From positions 3,722,001 through 3,786,000 of the forward strand of contig NC_045148.1 in NCBI RefSeq assembly GCF_008831285.2: 64,000 nucleotides of DNA, given 5' to 3'. Each line of letters starts with the position of its first letter. Position 1 is the stretch's first letter. Made by a program: the position numbers and the translations under genes. This DNA is from Nymphaea colorata (lineage: Eukaryota; Streptophyta; Magnoliopsida; Nymphaeales; Nymphaeaceae). This document shows, in pieces, positions 47,517-59,494 of the stretch. The notes below the pieces were generated by a model. The model did not search any database. It was given only the letters and a program-made list of their open reading frames with translations, and had not been told where the DNA came from.

Positions 47517-47524
47517 CTTTATAG
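47517..47524 (-). promoter_or_regulatory. Candidate PGIC TATA box
   Basis: The minus strand reads CTATAAAG, about 123 bp upstream of the PGIC ATG. Transcription starting about 30 bp downstream would give a leader of roughly 90-100 nt. The surrounding 47.5-48.0 kb is GC- and CpG-rich, as in many plant promoters of housekeeping genes. Confidence 0.5.
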
Positions 47525-48110
47525 ACAAAGAGCAGGCACGCGCAGGGGCCGCCAAGGCACCGACCGCGACATAACCGGGCGGACCGCAACGCGACGCAGA
47601 GAAACGTGGATGGGGCCCGCCCGCCGCTGGGTTTGCAGCGTTGATCATTTCAGATGGACGGTTTGTAGATCCCAAAAGTGGACGGTCCGACTAAATCGCC
47701 TACGAGTATCAATACCGCGGGCAGGTAAGAGGGAGAGCGGCGCGGAGTCGGATGTCTATTCGTCAGCCCATGGACGGCATCTGGGTTGGGTCTTCGCTGA
47801 GCCGTCGGTGAGAGATGACGCAGAGCCGCCGCTCAAGGCGGAAGGAAAAGCCGGCTCTGCCTCGATGAGAGCGACGGGGGGCGTGCGGTGGGTCGAAATG
47901 GCTTTTGGGCTCTTTTGTCCGTTGGTGCGTCAATGGCCGCCCGCTGATTTCATGAGAGGGGTCTTCTGGTTCTTCCCTTTCTTCTTTTTCTGCATTCATT
48001 ACGTATGAGGGAGAAAATACCGAGCGAGAACTTTCTGTCAAATTTTTAACGGGGGGCAAACCTTTTGTACAAGGAGGCACTAGGGAGCTGAGCTGGGCTA
48101 AAGTCGCCAT
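47525..48110 (-). promoter_or_regulatory. GC-rich region upstream of PGIC
   Basis: A GC- and CpG-rich stretch of about 500 bp directly upstream of the putative TATA box. Frames are open on both strands (for example 47463-48008 plus), but none shows a recognisable domain and one overlaps PGIC's leader in antisense. I read it as promoter rather than gene. Confidence 0.45.
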
Positions 48111-50840
48111 GTTGCTCGGCTCGAATTCAAGTTGAGTTTTATGAAAATAACTGGAAGCTGGAACTCAGCTTGATGAGTTCGAGTTCGAGTTCGACTCGTT
48201 TAAATGTCAGTTGGTTCATATATTTTTTTAATAAAAATAAAAAACATAAATAGATGTTAAAATTCATGAAAAATTACTAACATGCCTCTAAATGTTAGCA
48301 AATAAGAAATAAATGAGTCAGGTCAAGCTCGTGTAACTTAACTCCACTTGTTTATAACTTGAATTTTTAACGTAAGCCCAAACTCCACTTGTTTATTAAA
48401 TGAGTCAAGCTTGAGTCGGACCGATTCAATATACTCACACATTTAAGAGCATTCCTGCCCCCACTTGCCAAAATATGAATGGATTGAGAACTTCATCTCA
48501 ACTCAAACTAGTCAAATTTTGGAACCAGAAAATTTATGCACTTGATCGTATATGTTTCTACTTGGCCAAGTTATATTGTAGATCAAGAATGTCAAATACT
48601 TTCACTTGAACTGACCAACTATTGAATCTTAGCAATGTCAGATTTCGGTCTACTTCATCTCAAATCGACATCCTTTCAGATCAACCTATAATTGGATCCC
48701 CAACAATTTCTTGTAATTTTTGCATTCCTCAAAGGCTTTGATTTTTATATAAATATTCACAAGTGGTTGTAACATAAATTTGTCAACGCCAGTAATAAAC
48801 TATGTTCTCGGCGGTTTTTGGTGACAAAATATTTTAAAAGATTCTAAAACTTGTTCTGGAAAAAATCTTTAGAAAAACTTAGCTTATGAGAGCATTAAAA
48901 ATAACATGCATTTATATTATTTATTTATGTGACTGGCTTGCGCCTGAGAGAGAGAGAGTGGTAACATCACGCGACCACTTAAATTCTCCATGCTAAAAGT
49001 TAGTTTAATACGCACATATCTATAGTTAACTCTCCTAAAAATGGTCTTCGATCGCTCAACTTGTACCGAAATATCTTTGCTTAAGAAGATTGTAATGTTT
49101 ACATTCAATGAAGCAAATTCACATGAGATTTGCCACTTGTTCCCATTAAAAAGAGATTTATCTTTTGCAAGATCTCCATAAATATAAATACGGTTGATTT
49201 TGTTACTTCATTGCGATGTAAACAAATTAAGATTATGACAATTTCATATAACTACAAGCTGATGCAAATGAAAATTTTTCAATGCTATTTAAAATCATAG
49301 AAATTAATATTTCAAGGTTTGAGAATCTCAACAACAAGTTATGGTTTGTTTATTATGTGAATGCATTTCATTAAACGCAACTAAACATTAAAAAAAATGA
49401 AACTTTTAAATATCCTTGATGTCTGCTTGAATCTAGTTACTGGTATAGTAGATAATTTTTATCATTCGGTCATGAGAGAAGAGATATATAACTAGATCAA
49501 GTTTTCTATGAGTTCAATGAGAAACACTTTTTCAAATTTTGAAAAACTTTTGCTTGACCCAAATTATACCCAAGCTCAAGCAAAACTAATATGTTTAATT
49601 TTCAAGCATATTCAAGAACTAGTTTGACAAAAGCGGAATTGAGATCTAGCAAGCAAAAGGTGACCTTTTAACATAATAGGCATATTATCAAATTGTAATG
49701 CCTAATATATTTCTATATACACAATCTTCTTTTAACCTTTTGACTCATCAAGTATGTGCCGAGAATTTTATTGCACAATTTAAATAACAGTTCTAACAAT
49801 CTTTTACTTGAAATGTTGCAGTTATGCTCTTAGTTTAAGAGAAGTCAACATTAAAATAAGGTAATTTAACATATGTTGACACTCGTTTATTCCGTTGTCT
49901 ATGTTCATACCTACCCTCTCCTCCTCTCTCTGCTTTTATTGAGCCAAGCTGACCATAGCAATGACATCATGCATGTACTAATATTACAACTTGAATGTTT
50001 TTAAAATTGACATTTTGATAATGAACATATTATTTTTTTGTAAAGGTGCTTAAAGAAAAGAAAAGTAAAAAAATTTGAATGTATGATGTACAACTATTAC
50101 ATGCATGTATATATCTAAAAAGTCCAAATTTAACAAAAGGAAATAACATAGCATTTAACAATAAATAATCCTTATACAAGCAGAGTCAATATTTAGACAT
50201 GGTTTTAATAAGCAAGGTGCATGCTTTTGCAGCAATAGCTAAAACATCGACAAAAACAATTGAAAACTGAATATGTCAAACTGAACAATTGAAGACTTAT
50301 ATAAGCTTTTTCCATTTTTATAAAAGTAAAACAATATTAAAATATTTGAATATATATTTTGAGTTAGCACTAATAGTTGTACAATTATATTGGGTAATAC
50401 AATACGCCATGTCGTCGATGAATATCAAATAACATATAAATGAGTAAAATAGGAAAGTGAACTCTTTAACATGCAAAGTGATAAGACGATGTGGTAAAAC
50501 ACTCCCTACTAAAAAGAACATAATATAAAAAGTACAAATAAAATCTTACATGTATAACAACAATTGTTATGTTAACATACAGTATATAATTAATAAATAG
50601 TTATTATGTTTGAATTTTAATTGGTTATAAATGTCAAAGTTCATACATCAACATGGTATAATCTTGAATATTCGTGTAACATGAAAAAAGTTGACCAGAT
50701 TTATAATAATTCAAGCGATGCATCTTTCCACGCGAGAATCACAACACGATGTGTTATTTTATTTATGGTCGTAAAAGAAAACACAAATTATAGCAAGACG
50801 TTTCTGCAAGCATCATTCATGTATTAGCGTAACTATCAAG
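48111..50840. other. AT-rich intergenic region, no gene seen
   Basis: 48.11-48.43 kb holds GAGTTCGAGTTCGA-type degenerate words resembling those around 53.3-53.6 kb. The rest is unremarkable AT-rich sequence without a plausible exon. Confidence 0.55.
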
Positions 50841-50983
50841 CAGTGGTGGAGCCAAAAAATTCTGGTTAAGGGGCACTAAATATCAAATTTTAAATTTTAA
50901 AAATGATTAAAAATATCAATATAAAAATAAGAAGTTTTGTTGTATTTGTGTGGGCAAGTAACACACACCTGACTCCACCCTTG
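50841..50983. mobile_element. hAT-like MITE, 143 bp
   Basis: The left end is CAGTGGTGGAGCCA. The right end in reverse complement is CAAGGGTGGAGTCA, matching at 11 of 14 positions. The flanking 8-mers CTATCAAG and TTGTCAAG match at 6 of 8, fitting an aged 8-bp hAT-type target duplication. The interior is AT-rich and non-coding. Confidence 0.6.
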
Positions 50984-52057
50984 TTGTCAAGCAAAAAGCA
51001 AGTGCAAAAATCAACCAGAAACTGAAAACCCAATATTTTAGAAGCAATCAATTTAGTGACATATTTGTTTATGTTCCGCGTGAACGAGAGCCAAATCTCC
51101 CACTCAATCCTTGTCCTCCAAGGCATGTTAAACTTTTATATGCATTTCTTTGCCTAGTTTCTCGTTCTCAAAGTTATTGCAGTTCTATCACTAAATTTTC
51201 CAGAATTCAAGTCTGCATAAGCAAGTGTTGATGCAATTACAAGCATGCTCTTAGACAAGAATTGCTCGGATGAAAGCTCAAAATTAATTAAGCTTCAGTA
51301 GTTTTCTCAAGTGACTAACGGCTACCGAACCTAGTTACTTTTGCCTTTATTAGGTTTAAAGAAGGTTAGCATTGAATCTAGAATTTAGAGTTAACCAGCT
51401 AACTAGTTTTGGGGGTATTAAAAGACTAAATCTAGATATATCTTATATAATCTTAAGCTAATTAGTGTTATATGCAAACCAAATAGAGTGTGGCTACGAA
51501 TTGATTTAAATTGCAAATGCATCTTAATTTGAAAACCTGTGCTCCATCCAACATGCTCTAGTTTTGGAGATATGTATTATAGAGTTGATGGGTATCTAAA
51601 ATGCTATAATACATTGAGTAACATGTACAAGTACCGTTGCTTCAACATTGATTGCGAACATTTTAGAGTTGTTTACAAATAAAATTACATGACTTGCTTT
51701 ATAATAAGCCTAGGAAAGTATGCCTTCTAATTCGCATGCCTCAACTGAGTTGCAAGTCAAGTAAGACTTCACTATGCATCTCTTCTTAGGTTTCTCTTAA
51801 CTTTACCAAGAAATCTAGTTCAAAGCCTTGCTCAACAAGTTACAAGTGCTTTTGTCATTTTTTTTCAGATGAAAATGGTGTTATGTGTTTTGAAATATAT
51901 TTAGTTTGTATACGACGCAACAAAAATCACTGCAAGAATGTCCTCATTTTATTTTGGTTCTGAGACATTGCTATGAAATAGCAACGGCTATTAAAATAAG
52001 AAAAAGTAGAAATGATTGAATAAAGGGATCTAGATCCCATTATATGGATCTGAATAA
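50984..52057. other. Intergenic region, no gene seen
   Basis: AT-rich sequence without recognisable exons, RNA genes or repeats of note. Confidence 0.5.
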
Positions 52058-52275
52058 GGCATGGGCATTGGGCCTGCCTGACACCCGTAACCCGAGCCCG
52101 TCCTGGTTAAAATAAAAATAATAATTTTTAAAAATATAAAATAAAAAAGTTTTAATATAAATATATTTTTAATAATAAAATATATATTATTCATAAAATA
52201 AAAATAATATTAAATCACTTACCGGGCCAGCCCGATGCTACGTTATCGGGCTGGGTACCGATGCCCAGCCCTAAT
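52058..52275. mobile_element. MITE-like element with GC-rich ends and AT-rich core
   Basis: The left end has CATGGGCATTGGGCCTGCC. The right end in reverse complement reads GGGCTGGGCATCGGTACC, an imperfect inverted match. The core (GGTTAAAATAAAAA, TTTTTAATAATAAAATATA) recurs at about 55710-55830, in a copy that lacks the right end. Confidence 0.45.
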
Positions 52276-53127
52276 CTGAATTATATGAAAATGTAGGCAA
52301 ATTCATGCATTGGATACAATAATAGAGTCCAAACTAGAGAGAGAGACAAAATGTGATACAAAACTGTGGTCTAAACTCTAGATCAATTGATTGGTGGCCT
52401 TGTGAGCCAATATGTGTCATGCTTGTATTTGTGCCTGTTCATCTCTTTGTCAATCTCTGTCGTTGGGAAAGAGTCATCCTCGAATTGGATCTCTCAGGTT
52501 ACTAAAATCAACCTATTCTTCGTAATCTCAATCAATGCACCGATATGTTTAATGTAACTATGTTGCTGAAAAGTTTGGGTTCAGATTGCTCAAGATATGA
52601 ATCTTGGATTGAATCTAGGCAGTGATTTGGTTTTGGATTTGGATATTGGCGGAGCATGGGTATGAGTTGTCTCTGGATTTGGATAGAGCTTCAAGTTTAG
52701 TTATGACTTTGGGTTGAACCCAGTTGAATGTAGCTCCTGTTTGATCCTAATCCATTCATTGGACCCAAATAGGGAAAGGTATGATGACTAATCGAGCTCT
52801 GTGGATATAGGCTCTAGTGAAGCTCTATCCAAGATCTATAATAATTTGGATCCGGTTTATTCAATAGATTTGGGATCTGAATTTGAGTAAAAATTTTAAG
52901 AATTAGTTCCAATCCAGTCGAGGCAAGGAGTTTGGATGAAACGGGACAAGATCTGGAGAGGTGTTCGGGTCGGGAACAGGGTCCATAACTCATAGAACTG
53001 GGTTCTGATTCTCGGCGGCTAAAGTACTTGTTCTTGGAAGGGGCTTGGAGCCTTGGACCGAGTAGCTTCCTTATGAAATTAGGTGAGCCTAATGGCTGCA
53101 TCCACCTCACCCGAGTCTAGGCTGCAC
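52276..53127. other. Intergenic region, no gene seen
   Basis: Contains many GGATTTGGAT/ATCCAAAT-like words, a low-complexity character, and no gene. Confidence 0.45.
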
Positions 53128-53307
53128 ATGACCCAAGTTGAGCTTGAGTTGGGCCGTCTTGAGCTAGACTTGATGACCCAAGTTGAGCTTGAGTTCGGCC
53201 ATCTTGAGCTAGACTTGATGACCCAAGTTGAGCTTGAGTTGGGCCGTCTTGAGCTAGACTTGATGACCCAAGTTGAGCTTGAGTTGGGCCGTCTTGAGCT
53301 AGACTTG
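53128..53307. repeat. 45-bp minisatellite, four copies
   Basis: Units start ATGACCCAAGTTGAGCTTGA at 53128, 53173, 53218 and 53263. Copies 1, 3 and 4 are identical. Copy 2 differs at two positions. The unit length is a multiple of three, so the array stays open in one frame (15 residues per unit). Confidence 0.97.
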
Positions 53308-53619
53308 ACTCAAAGAACTTGAGTTCGTGCTCATCTCGAATGCAAGTTGAACTCTATTAAGCCAACTCAAGCTCGACCCGCTGAAGTCATTAACTCATTT
53401 AATTAATTTAATCATGATAAACTGGTTTTACGAAGTTGGGCCAAGTCTAGTTGCAAGAGTTCTTACAACTCCTACAACTCGACTCACTTAACATTTCAAG
53501 TATAAATTTAAACTTGAACTCGACTCATTTGTTAACGAGTCAACCTCAAGTCTAGTTTCTTTGAGTAGGTTTGAGCCCGAGTTGGCTCAACTCGTTGTGC
53601 AGCCCTACCCTAGTCCGGT

Positions 53620-53819
53620 CAGGGGTGAAGCCCAAGATTTTTGGCTAAGGGTCACTCAGCACAAAAAAATCTTAGACACCATAAAGTGATTAAGGGCTAC
53701 TAAGTCAACAATTAAGGGGCGCTAGCATATGAACAAACAAATTGTTGAAGACCGCCAATATAAAAATAAATGATATTTCTGGGACTGTGTGGGCAACTGC
53801 CCACATGGCTCCACCCCTA
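53620..53819. mobile_element. hAT-like MITE, about 200 bp
   Basis: The left end is CAGGGGTGAAGCCC and the right end in reverse complement is TAGGGGTGGAGCCATG. The flanks AGTCCGGT and GTTCCGGT match at 6 of 8, an apparent 8-bp target duplication. A GTGGGCAACTGCCCAC imperfect palindrome lies inside the right end and recurs near 13221. Confidence 0.6.
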
Positions 53820-55639
53820 GTTCCGGTGGAGGACGGCTTGCTCTCCATTGTCTTTCGTTGTCTAGTAGGCAAAATAAATGGCCCATTGGCTTTTGATGCG
53901 AGGAGTGCCGTGGCCGGGATCATGGCCCGGCCGCTCTAGCTTGCTGCTAAGTGGGCTGACCGCTCCATATTGAGGTCCAACCATGGGGGAAGAACTACTA
54001 TGCCATGCTCCGTGCTTGTCTATAACTTCCTGCCTTTGTAGTTTAGTTTGTCAACATTTTCAATGTTAAAATCGTCTGCAATTCTTCTTCTTCTTTTCCT
54101 TTTTCTTTTTGCTGTCCTTGAACTTTTTCTTTTTGCTCTCCTTTCAAGGACAAGATTTCACCTCTTACCATGCAATCATAAAGAACGAAAGAGAAAACGT
54201 TGCTATGATACCAAACTTAATGCAATGAAAAGGTTTTCTATATCCTAAACCTTGCAATCAGTTACAACTATGGGAAGGAGAGAGAAATTCAAGCAAATAG
54301 TACGGCAAAAGTTTTGATAGCTTAAAGTAAAACACTAGAAAATTAAGGAAATAACAATGATTGTTTCCAACCAAAATTTTCTAACTTATTTTGCAAGTTG
54401 GCTCTAGGATTCTTCAAATAGAGAAAAAGTAGATTAACGGATTTGGATCCTACCATGTGGATTGATTCTATTTGGATCTAGTTGCATCAATTTGAATACT
54501 ACCACAAATGCAAATCAAGTCCAAAAACAATAACTAGGAAATGTAATAATAAAAAGAAAGACCTATAACTGAGTTAACTATAGAAGCCTAGGTCTGGTTT
54601 GCATCTGCTATGTGTTGCTTCTTTATTTGTTGCATTCATGATGTTTCTGCTTCAATGCTTCAAGGTTTAAGCTTCCTTCATGAGTGTCACAATGTTTTGT
54701 GTTGCACTTCTTCTCAAAGTACAACCTAGAAAAACCTAGTTCAAATCGTGCATCGAAACATCAATTCAATTTTCAAACACAAAGTTGAAGTGGAGTTGAA
54801 TCTTCATTGGAGTAAACACAGGAGATAAATTAATGGTTTGCTCAAAATACAACTAAATATGCACAATTATTGAACTAAACTAATAAGCAAGTATGCAACA
54901 AATAAGAAACACTAATTTAAACTGCCAATTCATCTAGATTTAAGAAAAAAATAGTTTCAGCTCAAAATTAAATTCAAACAATATAAAAATCCTGAACTAT
55001 GCTTACAAAACTTTGGCCTCTGCTTTCACTAGGTCAAAGATCCGTCAGCTTACAATTATGCTTGCAAAACTAGGTCAAAAAATGCTCACCAAAGTTAAAT
55101 ATGCCCCTTTTAAATCTCACCACCATGGTTGGAGGAAGATACCAGCAGGGGAACGAGAGAGAGAGAGATTGAAACATAAAGGGGGAAAACGAAGGTTTAT
55201 AACTCCCTTTTATAGATTGATGGCGGTGATGATGAATCTTCTAACAGCTCTTGAACCTCCAACAACTTTTGTTTATTTCGTTCACATTCACCATCATCTC
55301 CACCATGTAACAGATCGAATCTTGGTTGTTGGGTCAACCAAATTAGGGGAGAGAATGAGAGAGTACCTCGAGATTGGCTATGAAGAGCAGAGAAACACCT
55401 CAGTTCTGGCCGGTGGATCTGTGAGGGATACCTGAAACTAGGTCGCCGCTAATGGGAATCGACAACAACATGGACAAATCTGGCCAGACGTTTCAGTAAT
55501 CGTTTGAGAGATGAGAGAGCCGGGGGATGCCCAAAATCGAGGGTTTTCTCTCTAAAGTCAAAACCCCAATACAATGAAAGAGGGCGTCAAATCAAGAAAA
55601 CGAAAAAAAAAAAATCACATTAGCCCAATGATAGTCATG
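53820..55639. other. Intergenic region, no gene recognised
   Basis: GCTATGATACCA at 54202-54213 is the reverse complement of a one-base variant of the initiator-Met PBS, so a minus-strand retrotransposon remnant may be present. A 140-codon plus-strand frame at 55013-55435 has no recognisable domain. Confidence 0.4.
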
Positions 55640-55835
55640 AAGATGACTAAGCTTCGGCATTCGGCCAGAGTCGGGCCCAGCTCGATACCCCACTTCCAAG
55701 CTAGGATCTGGCTCGGCTTGGTTAAAATAAAAAGTTTTTATTTTTTTAAATATAAAATAAATTTTTTAATGTAGAATGTGTTTTTAATAATAAAATATAT
55801 ATCATTATTAAATAAAAATAATATAAAAAATCAGG
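55640..55835. mobile_element. Truncated copy of the 52.06-kb MITE-like element
   Basis: It shares the GGTTAAAATAAAAA start and the TTTTTAATAATAAAATATAT core with 52058-52275, but stops after AAAAATCA, where unrelated sequence begins. Confidence 0.4.
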
Positions 55836-55843
55836 TATGTCTC

Positions 55844-56060
55844 GTTCTCTTCCCAACATCCTAAGGAGTCTTTGGATGAATTTTGAAGAAGAACCATCCA
55901 TGGACGAGAGAGGAATTCACAACGGCAGGAATTCTGAAGATCACGACGACGATTTCTTGATTTCTCTTCCATTCACGTGGCAACACCCCCAATCTCGACA
56001 GAAATTGGGAAAAACCCCAAATCTGGTGATCTCTAAATCATTCCCGAAGTTGATTCTGAT
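55844..56060 (+). repeat. Direct repeat, left copy
   Basis: It starts GTTCTCTTCCCAACATCCT and ends TTGATTCTGAT. The same segment occurs at 63782-64000 with scattered substitutions and small indels. Shared runs include GAGAGAGGAATTCAC and CCAAATCTGGTGATCT. Confidence 0.9.
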
Positions 56061-57369
56061 CATTTCCATACTTTTGATTTGGGGATTATTGTTCCATTTG
56101 ACTCGATTCATTCGAAATTGCGCGGAGGAGTTCTTCTTTGCCAGAGACAGACCCTGTCTCGCGCCTGTGACAGTCTGGCATCTTCCAGAGGGGTGCGTTT
56201 TTTGTAGGGTGCTCGTATTGATCTCAGATTTGGGGTGTCTACTCCAAAGCATACATAGAAGTTGTAGTCTAGTTTTTAGATTTTTCGGAGTTATGCCTGA
56301 TTTATGAAAAATTGCCGAGTGCTGAGATGCTTGTGAAGACAGAACCAACCCTACGAGAGGAAATCTCGTCCGTCCCCCCAATCTGATCTTCAAATTCGGT
56401 TTTTCCCAATAATCTGGTGACGACCTCGACCATTTTCCAGTTCATTTCATGTTGATTTTCACAATATAAGTTTATATTCTTGTTTGGAGGCAATCCCTGT
56501 CTTCGGCTTGCTGAAATAGAGAAGGGGCGAGGAGCTAGAGCTGCTTAACAGCGCACCTTCGCCTGCGTTTAAACGGCGATCGTCTCACCCCTACTACAAT
56601 TGCTCCTCGGGTTTCAATTGCAATATGACGACGCATCTCCTCTTAAGAATATCTATGTTTATTCTCTGTATTTTCTGGTGACTGCTCTGCTGTTGATGGA
56701 GGGTACCTTGTGGTAGAGGTGTTGGAGCTGGTTCATGAGCTCTAGGAGCTGAAACCGCCCCTGTTCATGCTTGATCGATCGAGTTAGAAGACACAGCTTA
56801 CGCTGGGCTAAGCGGCGCTTGCCTGCCCCTCAGATTCTGTCTATCAACAGGGGATTAAATCCTTCACGGTGCCAACTTCTAACTCTGTTGGAAATATACT
56901 GTTTCCACCCTCGGTTCCTTGCTTGGAGCTAGCCGTCACTAAGAGGAGGGAGCTGCTGTAGAGGCCGTGACTGTGTTGATCCTTGGAGAAAGAAGGATGT
57001 ACGCTGTCATCTTGTCAGCGCTTGCTTCCCCCTACTTCATCTGTTCACTAGGGGTTCAGAAAGTCACAACTAAGTGCATTCCTTTCTCTCCAATTAGTTG
57101 CTGAAATCAATTGCAGTGATTATGTTGTTCTTGTCTTGAGCAAGGAGGACTCCATTTGACGAGAAGGTGACAGGTACCTCACTTATGGAAGACAACGTGC
57201 TGAATACCTAGGTTAGGGCATTCAGCCTTGGTGGTGTTCGCTGGACTTGCTCCATCCAAGTTGGGCTTGACACACTCTATAGATCGAGGGTGGGAGTTTG
57301 TTGCTTCTAACCCAACCATTTTGGTGTGTAGTTGACGGAGTCACCTCCAAAGCTCACTTGCCAAGGACA
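56061..57369. other. Sequence between the direct repeat and the gypsy LTR end
   Basis: No protein domain was seen. Part of it is likely LTR of the gypsy element that follows, but the LTR start could not be located. Confidence 0.35.
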
Positions 57370-57755
57370 TGAACCTGGACTGCAAACCTACCTAGGGGTG
57401 CTGGTGATGGTTTGCACACTCTAGGCATGGTATGACAGATTGAATGTGATTGTATGTAGTGATGGTTTGTGAGTGAGGTTGAGGAAAATCTTGTACGCTG
57501 CGTTTGTAAAGCTTCAAACTCATATACTTGTAGTAGGTTGAGACCTCGCCATTGGGATAACATACCGTGTATCACTCACCTTGGGATTGTATCACTCACC
57601 TTGGGATTGAATTGGTTGGGGTGACTGTCCAACCAGGTAGACACTTTGTATTATTATTTGATATCGCCGACTTAGCGTCCCACTCCAAGTGATCTTGGGA
57701 AGGAGCAGCCTTCGGCATTTGGCATGTTTGGTCGACCGCAAGTGCAGCCCTACCA
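57370..57755 (+). mobile_element. 3' portion of the gypsy 5' LTR
   Basis: It ends GCCCTACCA two bases before the PBS. It is homologous, in opposite orientation, to LTR-like copies A (19206-) and B (22802-), with shared blocks GGTTTGTGAGTGAGG, CTTGTAGTAGG, GATCTTGGGA and TTTGGTCG. The upstream boundary of the LTR is not defined. Confidence 0.55.
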
Positions 57756-57757
57756 GT

Positions 57758-57770
57758 TGGAATCAGAGCC
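57758..57770 (+). other. Gypsy primer-binding site
   Basis: TGGAATCAGAGCC differs at one base from the initiator-Met tRNA PBS TGGTATCAGAGCC. Confidence 0.8.
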
Positions 57771-57805
57771 AGCTTGGAGCAGTTTTGGGCAGTTTCGGTT
57801 CAGAC

Positions 57806-58853
57806 ATGGGGCGCAGAGGCAAGCAAGCACAAGTGGATTTGGCTGAATAGTTTGAGGCTTATACTAAAGAGGCTTAAATGGAATCAGGTGATGATAGAGT
57901 GCATGATGTTAATGACGATGTAACTAATTTAAAATCAGGATTCGCCACCATGACCGGCAGGCTAGATAAGATGGAAAGACAATGGGAACAAATTCAAAAG
58001 TTTATGGCACAAATCACAACATCCCAAGATCAATTGGCGGCCTCCAATCAACAACTCATAGTTTCCACTCAGCAAATCACTCAATGAATGGACCAAATGG
58101 AGAAGTTTAACTATAGCACCAAGACAAGGGAAAGACCATCAAGATTTCCCCTAGTTCATCTCAACAAAAGGGCAAAGGCGCAGCCGAACCCACAACCCAT
58201 ATGGAATTCTAAGACTTGGGCAATGAAAAGAATAGGCAGTTTGGGTATGGACAATCCAGCAAATGGACATATAAGAACAAACACTTCCCACCTTTTAATC
58301 AGCGTAACAAATTCCAAAGTAAAGGCAACCGGGGCTGGGAAGATCAACTTGTTGGAGATGAAGATTTGGGTGACGATGAACAACAAGTATATGGAGGAGA
58401 CGACTCTAATAGGCATGGAAAGAGACCCAATGAAACTTAGTTCAACTAGGCACAAGGGTGGACTTCCCAAGATTTGACGGCCAAAACGCTCAAGATTGGG
58501 TGTTTAAAGTGAAGCAGTACTTCGAATGCCATGGCATAAATAAGGAAAATTGGATCCTATTATCCATTCTTCACTTTGAAGGCGATGCCATGCAGTGGTG
58601 TCGCTGGTTGAAGCGCACCCACAGGGAACTTACTTGGCCCATTTTTAGAGATGCGCTGCTCGTGCGTTTTGGGAACACCTCCTTTACGAATTTCAACATG
58701 GAATTGAAGAATTTAAAGCAGAAGTCTACAGTGCAAGACTACCAAGGTAGGTTTGAAAAACTGGCCTGCATGGTGGATTGGACGGAATTGGATGGACCGG
58801 TCTCTTGTGGGGACTTTTCTTGGGGGACTGAAAGAGGAGATTAGTATAGAGCT
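57806..58853 (+). pseudogene. Gypsy gag, N-terminal and capsid part
   Basis: An ATG at 57806 starts a frame stopped at 57848, 57875 and 58085. The region 57878-58084 encodes a predicted coiled coil (LDKMERQWEQIQKFM). After frameshifts, 58458-58800 gives the gypsy capsid signature FPRFDGQNAQDWVFKVKQYF, then ILHFEGDAMQW and the VQDYQGRFEKLA region. The frame shifts again near 58800, leading to GGLKEEISIEL just before the inverted insertion at 58854. Confidence 0.8.
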
Positions 58854-59108
58854 GATCTACTTTAAACGGTTCCTCTTGCATCAATAATTGGACTCCCTTG
58901 CAGATATGTTGGCAGGCCAGACATAACCCATTACCAACTACAACGGTGAGGGGCCGGTGGGGAGTCAATGCGCAGCCAATGGACTCGGCAACTTTTGTTC
59001 TCATGTAATTATGTGTTGCCCCCGAGTCTATGAGGACTGTTACTGTGCTGCCCTGAACAGTGCCGATTACCATCATGGCTTTAGGGTGATTTGGATCGGC
59101 AATTGTGT
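58854..59108 (-). repeat. Left arm of a perfect 255-bp inverted repeat
   Basis: This is the reverse complement of 59495-59749 over its full length, with no mismatch seen. It interrupts gag between GGLKEEISIEL and NLVDCFSRARLIEEK. The sequence is a displaced, inverted piece of the protease region. Confidence 0.96.
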
Positions 59109-59494
59109 CAGCAAATTTAGTTGACTGTTTCTCTAGGGCTAGACTTATTGAGGAGAAGATCCAACGGTCATATGCACTTAAAAAGTCGCACAAAGAGTTT
59201 AAGAAGAACAAAGGAAACTTTGCCAAAGTCTCCAAACCCACAAAGCAAGGTGAGGGACGACCAACCTTCCGAGATAGAGTACACATGTAATACATTTCCA
59301 AAGAAGAACGAGATGACAAAATTAAGAAAGGCTTGTGTGTCAAGTGTAAGGAAAAATGAGACCCAAGGCATAGATGCAAGCGATTCCAACTTCTAGTTGT
59401 TGAACGAGAGAGCGATGATGAGGACTCTGATTCTTCATGCAATGAGCAAGAGGGAGTGGCCACTCAGGCTGAACCAGGAGTGAAGGGGTTTGCC
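59109..59494 (+). pseudogene. Gypsy gag C-terminus with zinc knuckle
   Basis: It continues gag after the inverted insertion. NLVDCFSRARLIEEKIQ precedes a Lys-rich stretch and a CCHC-type zinc knuckle (59336-59377: C, C, H, C with the spacing of GLCVKC...DPRHRC). Its conserved Trp codon is TGA at 59357-59359. An acidic linker follows, leading to the protease. Confidence 0.75.

Noticed and set aside
47463-48008. 181-codon ORF opposite the PGIC 5' end
   Set aside because: It overlaps the PGIC leader and promoter in antisense, has no domain, and is explained by GC-rich composition.
53128-53307. CRISPR-like repeat array
   Set aside because: The repeats are directly adjacent without spacers, and the context is a plant genome. 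It is a minisatellite.
58726-59463. 245-codon minus-strand ORF with a protease motif
   Set aside because: The DSGATHNY on the minus strand is the inverted copy of the gypsy protease piece. The rest of the frame is antisense to gag.
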